NCBI RefSeq assembly: GCF_038446955.1
Contig: NZ_CP151803.1
Coordinates: 4,588,001-4,652,000, forward strand
From: Pedobacter sp. FW305-3-2-15-E-R2A2
GTDB lineage: Bacteria > Bacteroidota > Bacteroidia > Sphingobacteriales > Sphingobacteriaceae
DNA length: 64,000 nt
Direction of reading: 5' to 3'
The notes under the pieces: generated by a model
Told to the model about the DNA's origin: nothing
Database searches by the model: none
Seen by the model: only the letters and a program-made list of their open reading frames with translations
Translations under genes and position numbers: made by a program
In this document: positions 10,351 to 18,336 of the stretch, piece after piece
How positions within the stretch are numbered: position 1 is the stretch's first letter
Layout of the letters: every line of letters begins with the position of its first letter

Positions 10351-10369
10351 TCAGTTCTTGATCAATATA

Positions 10370-10398
10370 AAAAAGGGATTGTTTTTTCAAACAATCCC
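10370..10398 (+). terminator. Rho-independent terminator after the metalloprotease
   Basis: GGGATTGTTT / AAACAATCCC stem with a 4-nt loop, flanked by an A-run and followed by a T-run. Confidence 0.9.
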
Positions 10399-10505
10399 TT
10401 TTTTTAAACATATGAGAACCATTTTCTAGGTTTTTCTACAAGAAGATCAATTAGATTCAACCTTCCAATCAAGAATCATAGAACCTTGCCCCCGTGACAT
10501 TTCAT

Positions 10506-11003
10506 TTAGTCTAACCTCATAATGGATTTCGCGCAACGTTCAGGTACCATTACGTATATACACCCATTTTTATCACAACGGTAATAAACCGCAAACAAAT
10601 CATCTTGTTTACTAAATTCATACTGTTCGGTGCCTCCACAAGTGTAAAAGAAAACTGGAAATTGATAAGGTTCAAAATCTACATATTGCACGATTTTTTT
10701 TTTATAGATGAAAACTATACGCCTATTTCCTCCTGGCACATTTGCCCCATCCCATGTCAGACCGGTTATTTCATTAATCATCTCATTCGTCACATATTCA
10801 TCGAATATATAAAACTTGTCCCATTCAAAATCGGTTATACTACTTAAATAGAATGTGGAATATTTGACCTTATTTTTATTTGCTTGGTCACTATAAAATT
10901 TAACAGAATCCTCTAACTTTTTTAAAAACTTAGTATTAGATCTAGAACAAGAAAATAGCGTGCAGATAATTAAGGCTAAAAATAATGTATAATTTTTCAT
11001 CAT
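10506..11003 (-). CDS. Small lipoprotein, unknown function
   Basis: 165 residues starting at ATG 11003 (a second ATG follows directly). The N terminus is a lipoprotein signal peptide, with lipobox around LFSCSR (Cys19). The mature part is rich in aromatic and acidic residues and has C-terminal cysteines (YRCDKNGCIYV, ERCAKS). No family recognised. Its start overlaps the stop of the upstream gene by 4 bp (ATGA), so translation is coupled. Last gene of a four-gene set on this strand that is visibly AT-richer than its neighbours. Confidence 0.7.
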   Translation of the reverse strand: MMKNYTLFLALIICTLFSCSRSNTKFLKKLEDSVKFYSDQANKNKVKYSTFYLSSITDFEWDKFYIFDEYVTNEMINEITGLTWDGANVPGGNRRIVFIYKKKIVQYVDFEPYQFPVFFYTCGGTEQYEFSKQDDLFAVYYRCDKNGCIYVMVPERCAKSIMRLD

Positions 11004-11245
11004 CGGATTGTTTTAACTGCCTCTTCAAATTGTTTTTTTGTCATGGAAGATGATCTGACCTGTTTACCATCAATAGTAGGGCTAGCAACCCTTGAATATA
11101 GCCTTGCAGGAATCACAACTCCAGTATTACTTGTAACACAACACTTTATAACTTCAAGTAATTCTCTATCGCTTCTCCTTAGAAATATATAAACTACCAG
11201 TGCAGCTATTAAGACTGTAACAACAACAATGAATTTACTCTTCAT
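11000..11245 (-). CDS. Small single-pass membrane protein, unknown
   Basis: 81 residues with one membrane segment at about 4-22 followed by a short soluble tail with adjacent cysteines (KCC). The tail contains a repeated basic/serine pattern. No family recognised. The stop overlaps the start of the lipoprotein gene downstream by 4 bp, indicating one transcript with it. Confidence 0.6.
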   Translation of the reverse strand: MKSKFIVVVTVLIAALVVYIFLRRSDRELLEVIKCCVTSNTGVVIPARLYSRVASPTIDGKQVRSSSMTKKQFEEAVKTIR

Positions 11246-11310
11246 ATTAAATGTATCGATGGATATTGCTTGTATGCCAGATTAACATATCAAGTTTCAT
11301 AATTCTATAA

Positions 11311-11520
11311 TTAAATCTGAGCCGGCAATGATTTCAAAATGAATCCAACCCCAACCATAGTAAATAGGATAACACTCCCCCATACACCTATATAGGTAGA
11401 AAGTGTAGGCCCTTCCCAATTTGTTCCTTCTGAAGAAGGTTTTTCATTTTTAATATTATTATAGATGAGATATGCCGCTACTAAAAAGCCAACTCCGGCA
11501 AAAAAAGGTTTAAAATCCAT
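11311..11520 (-). CDS. Small two-pass membrane protein, unknown
   Basis: 69 residues from the ATG at 11520; an in-frame GTG at 11559 would overlap the upstream gene and is disfavoured. Two hydrophobic segments, about residues 7-24 and 45-63, are joined by a polar loop (NEKPSSEGTNWEGP). No family recognised. It sits 11 bp after the gene at 11532-11777. Confidence 0.55.
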   Translation of the reverse strand: MDFKPFFAGVGFLVAAYLIYNNIKNEKPSSEGTNWEGPTLSTYIGVWGSVILFTMVGVGFILKSLPAQI

Positions 11521-11531
11521 ATTAATTAATT

Positions 11532-11777
11532 TTAATTCCGCTTTCGATAAGTATACCACTCACGTATCTGTTTGATTTTATCTACAATGAAATAGGCGAT
11601 GTACAGAACAAAGAACCCCACCCCCAAACTCATTGGTACACCAAAAAAAATAACAACAGACAAGAATGCATGAATTCTCCAATCGCTTTGCCCTTGATAC
11701 CATAACTTTAAATTTGCGATCAACACAAATGCTAAATTAAAACCCAATAACTTCAACAAGATACGTTTGCTCATCAT
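11532..11777 (-). CDS. Small two-pass membrane protein, unknown
   Basis: 81 residues with two long hydrophobic stretches (about 9-24 and 36-66) and a basic C terminus (YTYRKRN). No family recognised. First gene of the small-membrane-protein set; spacing to the next gene (11 bp) suggests co-transcription. Confidence 0.55.
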   Translation of the reverse strand: MMSKRILLKLLGFNLAFVLIANLKLWYQGQSDWRIHAFLSVVIFFGVPMSLGVGFFVLYIAYFIVDKIKQIREWYTYRKRN

Positions 11778-11851
11778 TCAAATATTTTTCTTCGATTTTC
11801 ACAATTAAACATATCCATAAATGTACAATCCATGGGATAAATTCCTGCAAT

Positions 11852-12844
11852 TTACTGAAGCGTGGTTTTATTGATAAAAGCATGATCAGTTAAAGTCTTC
11901 AAAAACAAGATGATCTTTTTCTGCTCCGCAGCCGTTAAAGGAATTCCTGTTTGACCATGCTGCTGCATCAAAGGATCTAGTCCCGGGGCTTTCTTTACAC
12001 CGGAAGCATAAAACGACAACACCTCTTCCAACGTGCTGAACCGACCATCATGAAGGTAAGGGCCACTCACCTCCACATTTCTTAAACTCGGCACTTTAAA
12101 TTTCTTTACCGGATCATCGGCAGCTGCTGTTCCTATATTCCTCAACGATTCATCACTAAACAAATCTGTCGCATGGCAGGAAGCACATTTTTCTTTAAAT
12201 AAAAGAAGTCCTTCCTTTTCATCCGGACTAAAAGTATCCTTCTGCTTTACCACCAGTTGATCATAACGGGAATTCGCAGAAACCAAAGAAAGCAGGTATT
12301 GCTCGATTGCTCCCGTAAGGTCTTTCGCCTTAATGGTATCTATGCCAAAAATCGTTTTAAAATGTTGCCTGTAAATCGGGGATTGGTTTAGCTTTTTTAC
12401 CACGTTATCCATTGTCTCTCCCATTTCTGCAGGGCTCGTAAAAGCATTGACCGCAGTATTCTGAAGCTTTGTTTCCCTGCCGTCTCTGAAATACGAATGT
12501 TTCCATTGCAGGTTCATCAGTGCCGGGGTATTTCTGGTACCCAATATTTGATCATTTACCCCTTCATTGATCTTAATGCCCGCACTGGAATAGCCATCCG
12601 TTTGGTTATGACAGGAAGCGCAGGCCAGCTTTCCATTTTTGGACAAAGACACATCATCGAACAGCTTTTGTCCGAGGGTGATCCCTTCTACCGTTAAGGC
12701 AGGGTCCTTTTGAAAAGGTGCAGGAAAGTTAACCGGTCTTCTCACGGCAACTACTGTTTTTATCGTAGACAGGCCAAAAGCAAGACCTAAAAGAACCGTA
12801 GAGAACGCAATAATTGCAATAACAAAAAGCTTATTTTTCTTCAT
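11852..12844 (-). CDS. Di-haem cytochrome c peroxidase (MauG/CCP family)
   Basis: 330 residues with an N-terminal membrane/signal segment (about 7-30). Two CxxCH haem-binding motifs are visible: CASCH at 75-79 and CASCH at 220-224. This spacing and the NTPALMNLQWKHSYFRDGR block are typical of bacterial CCP proteins, which reduce hydrogen peroxide in the periplasm using electrons from small cytochromes. It precedes the TSUP permease on the same strand reading away from it; no functional link is obvious. Confidence 0.9.
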   Translation of the reverse strand: MKKNKLFVIAIIAFSTVLLGLAFGLSTIKTVVAVRRPVNFPAPFQKDPALTVEGITLGQKLFDDVSLSKNGKLACASCHNQTDGYSSAGIKINEGVNDQILGTRNTPALMNLQWKHSYFRDGRETKLQNTAVNAFTSPAEMGETMDNVVKKLNQSPIYRQHFKTIFGIDTIKAKDLTGAIEQYLLSLVSANSRYDQLVVKQKDTFSPDEKEGLLLFKEKCASCHATDLFSDESLRNIGTAAADDPVKKFKVPSLRNVEVSGPYLHDGRFSTLEEVLSFYASGVKKAPGLDPLMQQHGQTGIPLTAAEQKKIILFLKTLTDHAFINKTTLQ

Positions 12845-12854
12845 TTAAAATTAA

Positions 12855-13622
12855 TTATGCCTTGATAAAAATATCATAGGCAAACCTCAGGATGGTCCCG
12901 AAAACAACGAGCAGGAAAAAGATCCTGATAAATTTATTGCCTTTCAGCAAGGCCAGTTTAGTACCAAGAAAAGATCCTCCGACATTACAAACGGCCATAG
13001 GAATGGCAAACTCATATAAGATATGTCCGGTACTTCCGAAATAACAGATCGCCGCAATGTTCGTGGCCATATTGATCAGCTTCGCACTCGCACTCGCATG
13101 CAGAAAATCATAGCCCAGCAGGGCGATAAAAGCAAGGATAAAAAATGTGCCTGTTCCCGGGCCAATCAGCCCGTCGTAAAAACCGATCACAAAACCAAAG
13201 AAAAGGCCGATGGCCATTTGCTGGAACATGCTGTGGTCTTTGTCCTGATGAACGCCGAAGCTCTTATTGAAATAAGTATAGACCGCCACAGCGATCAGGA
13301 TAAAAAACACCACCGGTTTAATTACCGTATTGTCGATCAGTGTAATGCTATGTGCACCAAGAATTGCCCCGACAAAAGCCAGCATGGCCACATAAATCAG
13401 CAATTTCCAGTTTAGCGTTACATTCTGTGAATATTTCCAGGCAGCAAATGCAGTTCCGGAGAGCGAAGGAATTTTGGTCGTCCCGAAAAGGGTAGCCACA
13501 GAATATTGTGGCAAAACGATCATGATGGCTGGAGTTTGAAGCAAACCTCCCCCACCAACAATGGCATCAATAAATCCGGCAAAAAAGGAGACTATACAGA
13601 GTATAATCAGATCTGGCATCAT
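12855..13622 (-). CDS. TSUP (TauE/SafE) family sulfite/organosulfur exporter-like permease
   Basis: 255 residues from the ATG at 13622; an upstream in-frame TTG is rejected. It has 7-8 hydrophobic segments and the family repeat motif FAGFIDAIVGGGGLLQTPA near the N terminus, with a second copy GFYDGLIGPGTGTF mid-protein. TSUP members export sulfite, sulfoacetate or other small anions. It ends 10 bp before the cytochrome c peroxidase gene. Substrate cannot be assigned. Confidence 0.9.
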   Translation of the reverse strand: MMPDLIILCIVSFFAGFIDAIVGGGGLLQTPAIMIVLPQYSVATLFGTTKIPSLSGTAFAAWKYSQNVTLNWKLLIYVAMLAFVGAILGAHSITLIDNTVIKPVVFFILIAVAVYTYFNKSFGVHQDKDHSMFQQMAIGLFFGFVIGFYDGLIGPGTGTFFILAFIALLGYDFLHASASAKLINMATNIAAICYFGSTGHILYEFAIPMAVCNVGGSFLGTKLALLKGNKFIRIFFLLVVFGTILRFAYDIFIKA

Positions 13623-13666
13623 AGCATTTCTTAAACGCCGCAAAAGTAGCCTTTTTTAATATAAAA

Positions 13667-13696
13667 AAAGAGGACCCACACCACTGAGTCCTCTTT
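13667..13696 (-). terminator. Terminator of the lipocalin-like lipoprotein gene
   Basis: AAAGAGGAC (13667-13675) pairs with GTCCTCTTT (13688-13696); on the minus strand it is followed by a T-run. It separates the lipoprotein gene from the TSUP permease gene. Confidence 0.85.
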
Positions 13697-13719
13697 AACC
13701 TAAACCAAATTTACTAAAA

Positions 13720-14211
13720 CTATTTTGCTGCTGCAGTAAAGTTTAACACGATATAAGCAGTTGAATTACCATATTCTACTGGTGATTTGATCACCAATGA
13801 TTCTTTTGTGGAAGAAGAAAGTACCAATCTGTAACCTTCAGTTACGTTTTTAGCTTTATCACCTTCATATAATTTCTTGAACTGGAAAGTTTGATCCGGA
13901 ACACTTGCCGACCAGTAAATGGTCTGTGTTTTTGCGGCACAAGCTGCACCACCTGGCAAGCTATAGCTTCCATTACCACTATTTGTTAATCTCCAGGTAC
14001 TTCCAACAAAGCAACTAGCTGAGCTTTCACCAAACAATGTTTTTACAGATGACTGAGGAATGCCTTCATAAGTAATGTCGTTCAGCACCCAGTTGCCTGT
14101 TACATCACCACGCTTAACAACCGTTTGACCAGCACCACCTTTTGGTGAACAACTTTGCAAAACCATTAATGAACTGCATAAAATGGCTGCTATCAGGAAT
14201 ATTCTTTTCAT
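13720..14211 (-). CDS. Lipocalin-like lipoprotein
   Basis: 163 residues from the ATG at 14211, chosen because it starts a clean lipoprotein signal peptide (MKRIFLIAAILCSSLMVLQS followed by the lipobox Cys). The mature region starts GNWVLNDITYEG and contains a conserved CFVGSTWRL block, as in small Bacteroidota lipocalin-like proteins. Likely outer-membrane-anchored on the periplasmic face. Single gene with its own terminator. Confidence 0.7.
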   Translation of the reverse strand: MKRIFLIAAILCSSLMVLQSCSPKGGAGQTVVKRGDVTGNWVLNDITYEGIPQSSVKTLFGESSASCFVGSTWRLTNSGNGSYSLPGGAACAAKTQTIYWSASVPDQTFQFKKLYEGDKAKNVTEGYRLVLSSSTKESLVIKSPVEYGNSTAYIVLNFTAAAK

Positions 14212-14325
14212 ATCAATTTGTTTTTCTTCTCTAATACATAAATCTTGCCAAAACTTCAACAGAATAATTTTTACCTTTAGCATTGTTGTACCAAGCGCCT
14301 TAATTCACTATTTATCCTCCTGAAA

Positions 14326-15441
14326 ATGAAACCAGAAACTTTAGCGATCCATTCCGGAAATTTGTACGAGAGCAGCACAAAAGACGTGACGCCGCCTATT
14401 AATTTGTCCACAACTTTTTTCAGAGATGAAGACGGTGGCTATTCCGGCGGACATATGTATAGCCGTGTAAGCAATCCTAACCGCTCTGCACTCGAGAAGG
14501 TGCTGACCGATTTGGAGCATGGCGCAGATGCCTGTGCGTTCTCTTCCGGCAATACCGCTGGAATGTCTCTTTTTCAGGCCTTAAAACCAGGAAGCCATAT
14601 CATTGCTCCTGACGACATGTACTGGGGATTTAAAAAACAGTTGCAATCTATTTTTGCAGACACCTTAACCATCGACTTTATTGACCTGACCGATGTTGGA
14701 AACATCTCCAGTTACATCAGAGAAAATACGGTGATGATCTGGGTAGAAACCCCATCTAACCCTTTGCTGAAAATCACAGACCTCGTTGCCATTGCCGCCA
14801 TCACGAAAAAACACAACCTGATCCTGGCCTGCGACAGTACCTTTGCTTCTCCATGCCTGCAAAATCCGATTGCATTGGGTGCAGACATCGTGATGCATTC
14901 TTCCACTAAATATATCGGTGGTCATAGTGATGTACTGGGCGGAGCACTCATCACAGCGGAGAAAACGCCTTTTTGGGAGAAGGTCAGAAATATCCAGCAG
15001 GTCGGCGGAGCGGTACCTTCTCCATTCGATTGCTTTTTATTGTTAAGAAGCATCAAAACCCTTCCCTACCGGATGCGTGGACATTGCGAAAACGGAATGG
15101 CCCTGGCTTTATATTTAGCGCAGCACCCGAAAATTGAAGCGGTATTTTATCCGGGGTTGCCGGACCATCCTCAATATGAAATTGCCAGACAACAAATGAG
15201 CGGTTTCGGCGGCATGTTATCCATCCTTGTGCGTGGTGGTGCCGATGAAGCCCGAAAGGTAGTCAACACCGTAAAGCTGTTTGCCCAGGCGACCAGTCTG
15301 GGTGGTGTAGAGAGTCTGATCGAACACCGTGCATCGGTAGAAGGTCCGGACACCAAGACCCCACAGAATTTAATTCGGGTCTCTGTCGGACTAGAGCATA
15401 TCGATGATCTTATCGCAGATTTCAATCAGGCTTTGGCTTAA
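14326..15441 (+). CDS. PLP-dependent transsulfuration enzyme (cystathionine gamma-synthase / beta-lyase family)
   Basis: 371 residues of the Cys/Met-metabolism PLP family. The PLP lysine is Lys195 in HSSTKYIGGHSD, with the substrate/PLP-binding segments YSRVSNPNR and SSGNTAGM upstream. Family members interconvert cysteine, homocysteine and cystathionine or cleave them. Sequence alone does not separate a gamma-synthase from a beta-lyase. It lies just upstream of the riboswitch-controlled metY-metX-hom operon but is separated from it by a 12-bp inverted repeat and a separate promoter, so it is probably transcribed on its own. Confidence 0.88.
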   Translation: MKPETLAIHSGNLYESSTKDVTPPINLSTTFFRDEDGGYSGGHMYSRVSNPNRSALEKVLTDLEHGADACAFSSGNTAGMSLFQALKPGSHIIAPDDMYWGFKKQLQSIFADTLTIDFIDLTDVGNISSYIRENTVMIWVETPSNPLLKITDLVAIAAITKKHNLILACDSTFASPCLQNPIALGADIVMHSSTKYIGGHSDVLGGALITAEKTPFWEKVRNIQQVGGAVPSPFDCFLLLRSIKTLPYRMRGHCENGMALALYLAQHPKIEAVFYPGLPDHPQYEIARQQMSGFGGMLSILVRGGADEARKVVNTVKLFAQATSLGGVESLIEHRASVEGPDTKTPQNLIRVSVGLEHIDDLIADFNQALA

Positions 15442-15508
15442 AAAATAACGATACCACCAAAAATCAAATCTTAAAACAACAATTTATATCGCTTATTATC
15501 AGTTAATT

Positions 15509-15543
15509 ACAAAATAACCAGAATATAATTTTGGTTATTTTGT
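15509..15543. terminator. 12-bp perfect inverted repeat (terminator and/or operator)
   Basis: ACAAAATAACCA (15509-15520) and TGGTTATTTTGT (15532-15543) are perfect reverse complements around an 11-nt AT-rich loop. It could terminate the upstream gene. The right arm also contains the -33 element of the met promoter, so it could equally be a repressor site. Confidence 0.6.
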
Positions 15544-15561
15544 CACTTAGCTTTACATTTG
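15530..15561 (+). promoter_or_regulatory. Promoter of the riboswitch-metY-metX-hom transcript
   Basis: TTTG at 15530-15533 and TACATTTG at 15554-15561 are separated by 20 nt, an excellent match to the Bacteroidota -33/-7 promoter. Transcription would begin near 15568, about 45 nt ahead of the riboswitch. Confidence 0.75.
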
Positions 15562-15613
15562 AACTATTCTTAGCGAAAGCTATTCAAGTCATTACCTCCT
15601 AAACTGGGTTTTG

Positions 15614-15725
15614 ATTTATAAAGAAGTGGCGAGAGACAGGCTCTTTGACCCACTGGCAACCCTCCCAAAATGGAGAAGGTGCCAATTCCTGACCGGCTGG
15701 CATGGTGCCATCTGGAGAGATAAAT
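15614..15725 (+). promoter_or_regulatory. SAM-I type (S-box) riboswitch
   Basis: P1 is formed by ATTTAT (15614-15619) and ATAAAT (15720-15725). Inside are S-box core elements: GGCTCTTTGACCC-ACTGGCAACC followed by GAAGGTGCCAATTCC, and a closing GAGAGATAAA. The position upstream of methionine biosynthesis genes supports the call. Binding of S-adenosylmethionine would reduce expression of metY-metX-hom. I see no classical terminator directly after it, so repression may act through later leader hairpins or on translation. Confidence 0.87.
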
Positions 15726-15732
15726 TAAGACA

Positions 15733-15816
15733 ATGAGAACAGTTAAAATTACATCAGATTCTTTTAATTATTGTTGCCCGCAGCATACGATTTGTATGTG
15801 CTGTTGCATACGATAA
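15733..15816 (+). CDS. Cysteine-rich 27-residue leader peptide (uORF)
   Basis: A small ORF starts 8 nt after the riboswitch. It encodes 27 residues, six of them cysteine (positions 14, 15, 21, 23, 24, 25), with a CCPQHTICMCCC core. Cys codons 21-25 overlap two mutually exclusive stems: CATAC at 15784-15788 or at 15807-15811 can each pair with GTATG at 15794-15798. This is what a leader peptide for cysteine- or translation-dependent attenuation would look like. Alternatively it is a metal-binding micropeptide. No homologue is recalled with certainty. Confidence 0.55.
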   Translation: MRTVKITSDSFNYCCPQHTICMCCCIR

Positions 15817-15959
15817 TCAACAAAATCTTCCTTTTGCATTCTTGATCCATCCGGAAGGCCTCATTGAGGTACGCTAAACAGCTATATCCCCTTATGCAAG
15901 ATTACCGCATGAGCAGATTCCCTAAATCCTTATTTACCAAACGCTTAAAAGAATAACAT
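15817..15959 (+). other. Remainder of the met leader, with a second short ORF
   Basis: This 143-nt stretch contains a CCTC-ATT-GAGG hairpin near 15860 and a 20-codon ORF at 15894-15956 (MQDYRMSRFPKSLFTKRLKE) that ends 3 nt before the metY start. The short ORF could allow translational coupling; its reality is uncertain. Confidence 0.3.
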
Positions 15960-17267
15960 ATGTCAGCCAATCATAAATTCGAAACCCTTCAGATACACGC
16001 AGGTCAGGAAATTGACCCAACAACAGGTTCAAGAGCCGTTCCACTTTACCAGACTACTTCTTATGGATTCAAAAACTCAGAACATGGCGCCAACCTCTTT
16101 GCTTTAAAAGAATTCGGAAATATCTATACCAGGATCATGAATCCAACAACAGACGTTTTTGAGAAACGTGTAGCCGCTTTGGAAGGCGGTGTTGCTGCCC
16201 TGGCAGTGAGCTCCGGACAAGCAGCACAATTCATTGCCTTAAATAACATTCTGGAAGCCGGAGATAATTTCGTGTCTTCTTCTCATTTATATGGTGGTTC
16301 TTACAACCAGTTCAAAGTAGCCTTTAAACGTTTAGGCATTGAAGTTAAATTTGCCAATGGCGATGATGCTTCAGATTTTGAGGCCAAGATCGATGCCAAC
16401 ACCAAAGCACTTTATTTAGAAAGCATAGGAAATCCTTCTTTCAGCATTGCTGATTTTGAAAAGATCTCCTCTATTGCTGGTAAACACAACCTTCCACTCA
16501 TCGTAGACAATACTTTCGGTGCTGCCGGATATCTGTTCCGTCCATTGGAACATGGTGCACATGTGGTCGTTCAATCGGCCACTAAATGGATCGGCGGACA
16601 TGGAACGAGTATCGGCGGAGTAATCGTTGACGGCGGAAATTACAACTGGGGCAATGGTAAGTTCAAACAATTTACCGAACCTTCCGAAGGATATAACGGA
16701 CTGGTCTTTAATGATGTCTTTGGCATCGGCGGTCCATTCGGAAACATCCAGTTCATCATCCGCGCCCGTGTGGAAGGCTTGAGGGATTTCGGCCCTGCCA
16801 TCTCCCCTTTCAACTCTTTCCTCTTGATTCAGGGACTGGAAACACTTTCGCTTCGCGTACAGCGCCATGTAGACAATGCACTCGCATTGGCCAACTGGCT
16901 GGAAAATCATGAAGCCGTAAAAAGTGTGAACTATCCAGGTCTGGAAAGTAGTCCATATCATGCAAATGCGAAGAAATACCTGCAGAATGGATTCGGAGCC
17001 GTCTTGTCTTTCGAGCTTCATGGAGAGAAAAGTCAGGCCACTGCATTGGTAGACAATTTGAAACTGGTCAGCCACCTGGCGAATGTTGGAGATGCGAAAA
17101 CGCTGATCATCCAGCCGGCAGCAACCACACACCAGCAGCTGAGCGAAAGCGAGCAAATTGCTGCAGGAGTAACACCAAACCTATTGCGTGTATCCGTAGG
17201 AATTGAACACATCGACGACATTAAAGCAGATTTTGAACAGGCATTTGCTGCAATCAACCTAAACTAA
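15960..17267 (+). CDS. metY: O-acetylhomoserine sulfhydrylase / aminocarboxypropyltransferase
   Basis: 435 residues, the usual length for MetY, longer than cystathionine synthases. PLP lysine is Lys209 in SATKWIGGHG. The N terminus FETLQIHAGQEIDPTTGSRAVPLYQTTSY and the long insertion GNYNWGNGKF are typical. It condenses O-acetylhomoserine with sulfide to give homocysteine. It is first in a tight operon (3 bp to metX, 7 bp from metX to hom) behind a SAM riboswitch. Confidence 0.95.
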   Translation: MSANHKFETLQIHAGQEIDPTTGSRAVPLYQTTSYGFKNSEHGANLFALKEFGNIYTRIMNPTTDVFEKRVAALEGGVAALAVSSGQAAQFIALNNILEAGDNFVSSSHLYGGSYNQFKVAFKRLGIEVKFANGDDASDFEAKIDANTKALYLESIGNPSFSIADFEKISSIAGKHNLPLIVDNTFGAAGYLFRPLEHGAHVVVQSATKWIGGHGTSIGGVIVDGGNYNWGNGKFKQFTEPSEGYNGLVFNDVFGIGGPFGNIQFIIRARVEGLRDFGPAISPFNSFLLIQGLETLSLRVQRHVDNALALANWLENHEAVKSVNYPGLESSPYHANAKKYLQNGFGAVLSFELHGEKSQATALVDNLKLVSHLANVGDAKTLIIQPAATTHQQLSESEQIAAGVTPNLLRVSVGIEHIDDIKADFEQAFAAINLN

Positions 17268-17270
17268 ACA

Positions 17271-18329
17271 ATGAGCACGATATCCACATATACCCATAAC
17301 AAGACTTTCAAGCTCGAAAATGGCAAGAAATTGCGCAAAATAGAGCTTGCTTATCAGACCTATGGAAAACTGAACGCCAAAAAAGACAATGTGATCTGGG
17401 CCTGTCATGCTTTGACGGCGAACTCAGATGTGCTGGATTGGTGGAAAGGCCTTTTCGGTAATAACGACCTGTTTAATCCGGAAGAACATTTTATCATTTG
17501 TGCCAATGTATTGGGCTCCCATTATGGAAGCACCAATCCATTAAGCGAGAATCCGGTTACCGGATTACCTTATTACCTGTCTTTCCCGGAATTTACCATC
17601 CGTGATCTCGTTTCTGCGCATCGTTTGCTTGCAGAACACCTGGGCATTAAAGACATTAAGGTCTTAATCGGTGGTTCCCTTGGCGGGCAACAGGCACTGG
17701 AATGGGCTATTACTGATGGTTCAGCCATAGAAAATCTGATCCTGGTGGCTACCAATGCGGTTCATTCCCCATGGGGAATTGCTTTCAATGAAAGTCAGCG
17801 TCTGGCCATCAGTACCGACAGAAGTTTCTATGCACAGAAACCAGATGGCGGATTAAAAGGTTTGAAAACAGCAAGAAGCATTGCTTTATTGTCTTATCGC
17901 AGCTACGATGCTTATACCGATACCCAACTGGAAAGCGTAAACGATAAGACCGGTTCTTTCCGTGCTTCTTCTTACCAGAACTACCAGGGAGAAAAACTAT
18001 GTAAGCGCTTCAATGCTTACAGCTATTGGTACCTGAGCAAAGCGATGGACAGCCACAATGTAGGCAGAGGCAGAAAGAGTGTTACAGAAGCTTTGTCTAC
18101 GGTAAAACCAAACACTTTGGTGATTGGTGTAGAGAACGATGTATTGTTCCCGATCACTGAACAGGAATTCCTGGCCAAACACATTCCGGATGCTGCCTTT
18201 CACTCCATCAAATCGGCCTATGGCCATGACGGTTTCCTGATTGAGACAGACATTCTGACCAATGTGATCGGCAATTTCCTGAAAGAAAGCACCAACAAGA
18301 AAATAATTAAATTACATAAAACAGCATAG
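17271..18329 (+). CDS. metX: Homoserine O-acetyltransferase
   Basis: 352 residues, alpha/beta-hydrolase fold. Catalytic triad candidates: Ser136 in GGSLGGQQALEW, Asp in GVENDVLFP, His319 in YGHDGFLIE. It acetylates homoserine to supply MetY next door. The nucleophile-elbow reads GGSLGG rather than the commoner GGSMGG, a mild variation. Some family members use succinyl-CoA; the pairing with an OAH sulfhydrylase favours acetyl. Confidence 0.94.
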   Translation: MSTISTYTHNKTFKLENGKKLRKIELAYQTYGKLNAKKDNVIWACHALTANSDVLDWWKGLFGNNDLFNPEEHFIICANVLGSHYGSTNPLSENPVTGLPYYLSFPEFTIRDLVSAHRLLAEHLGIKDIKVLIGGSLGGQQALEWAITDGSAIENLILVATNAVHSPWGIAFNESQRLAISTDRSFYAQKPDGGLKGLKTARSIALLSYRSYDAYTDTQLESVNDKTGSFRASSYQNYQGEKLCKRFNAYSYWYLSKAMDSHNVGRGRKSVTEALSTVKPNTLVIGVENDVLFPITEQEFLAKHIPDAAFHSIKSAYGHDGFLIETDILTNVIGNFLKESTNKKIIKLHKTA

Positions 18330-18336
18330 TACTTAG

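Noticed and set aside
16416..17156. Long antisense ORF (246 codons) inside metY
   Set aside because: It is a shadow of the well-supported metY reading frame on the opposite strand and has no domain features of its own.
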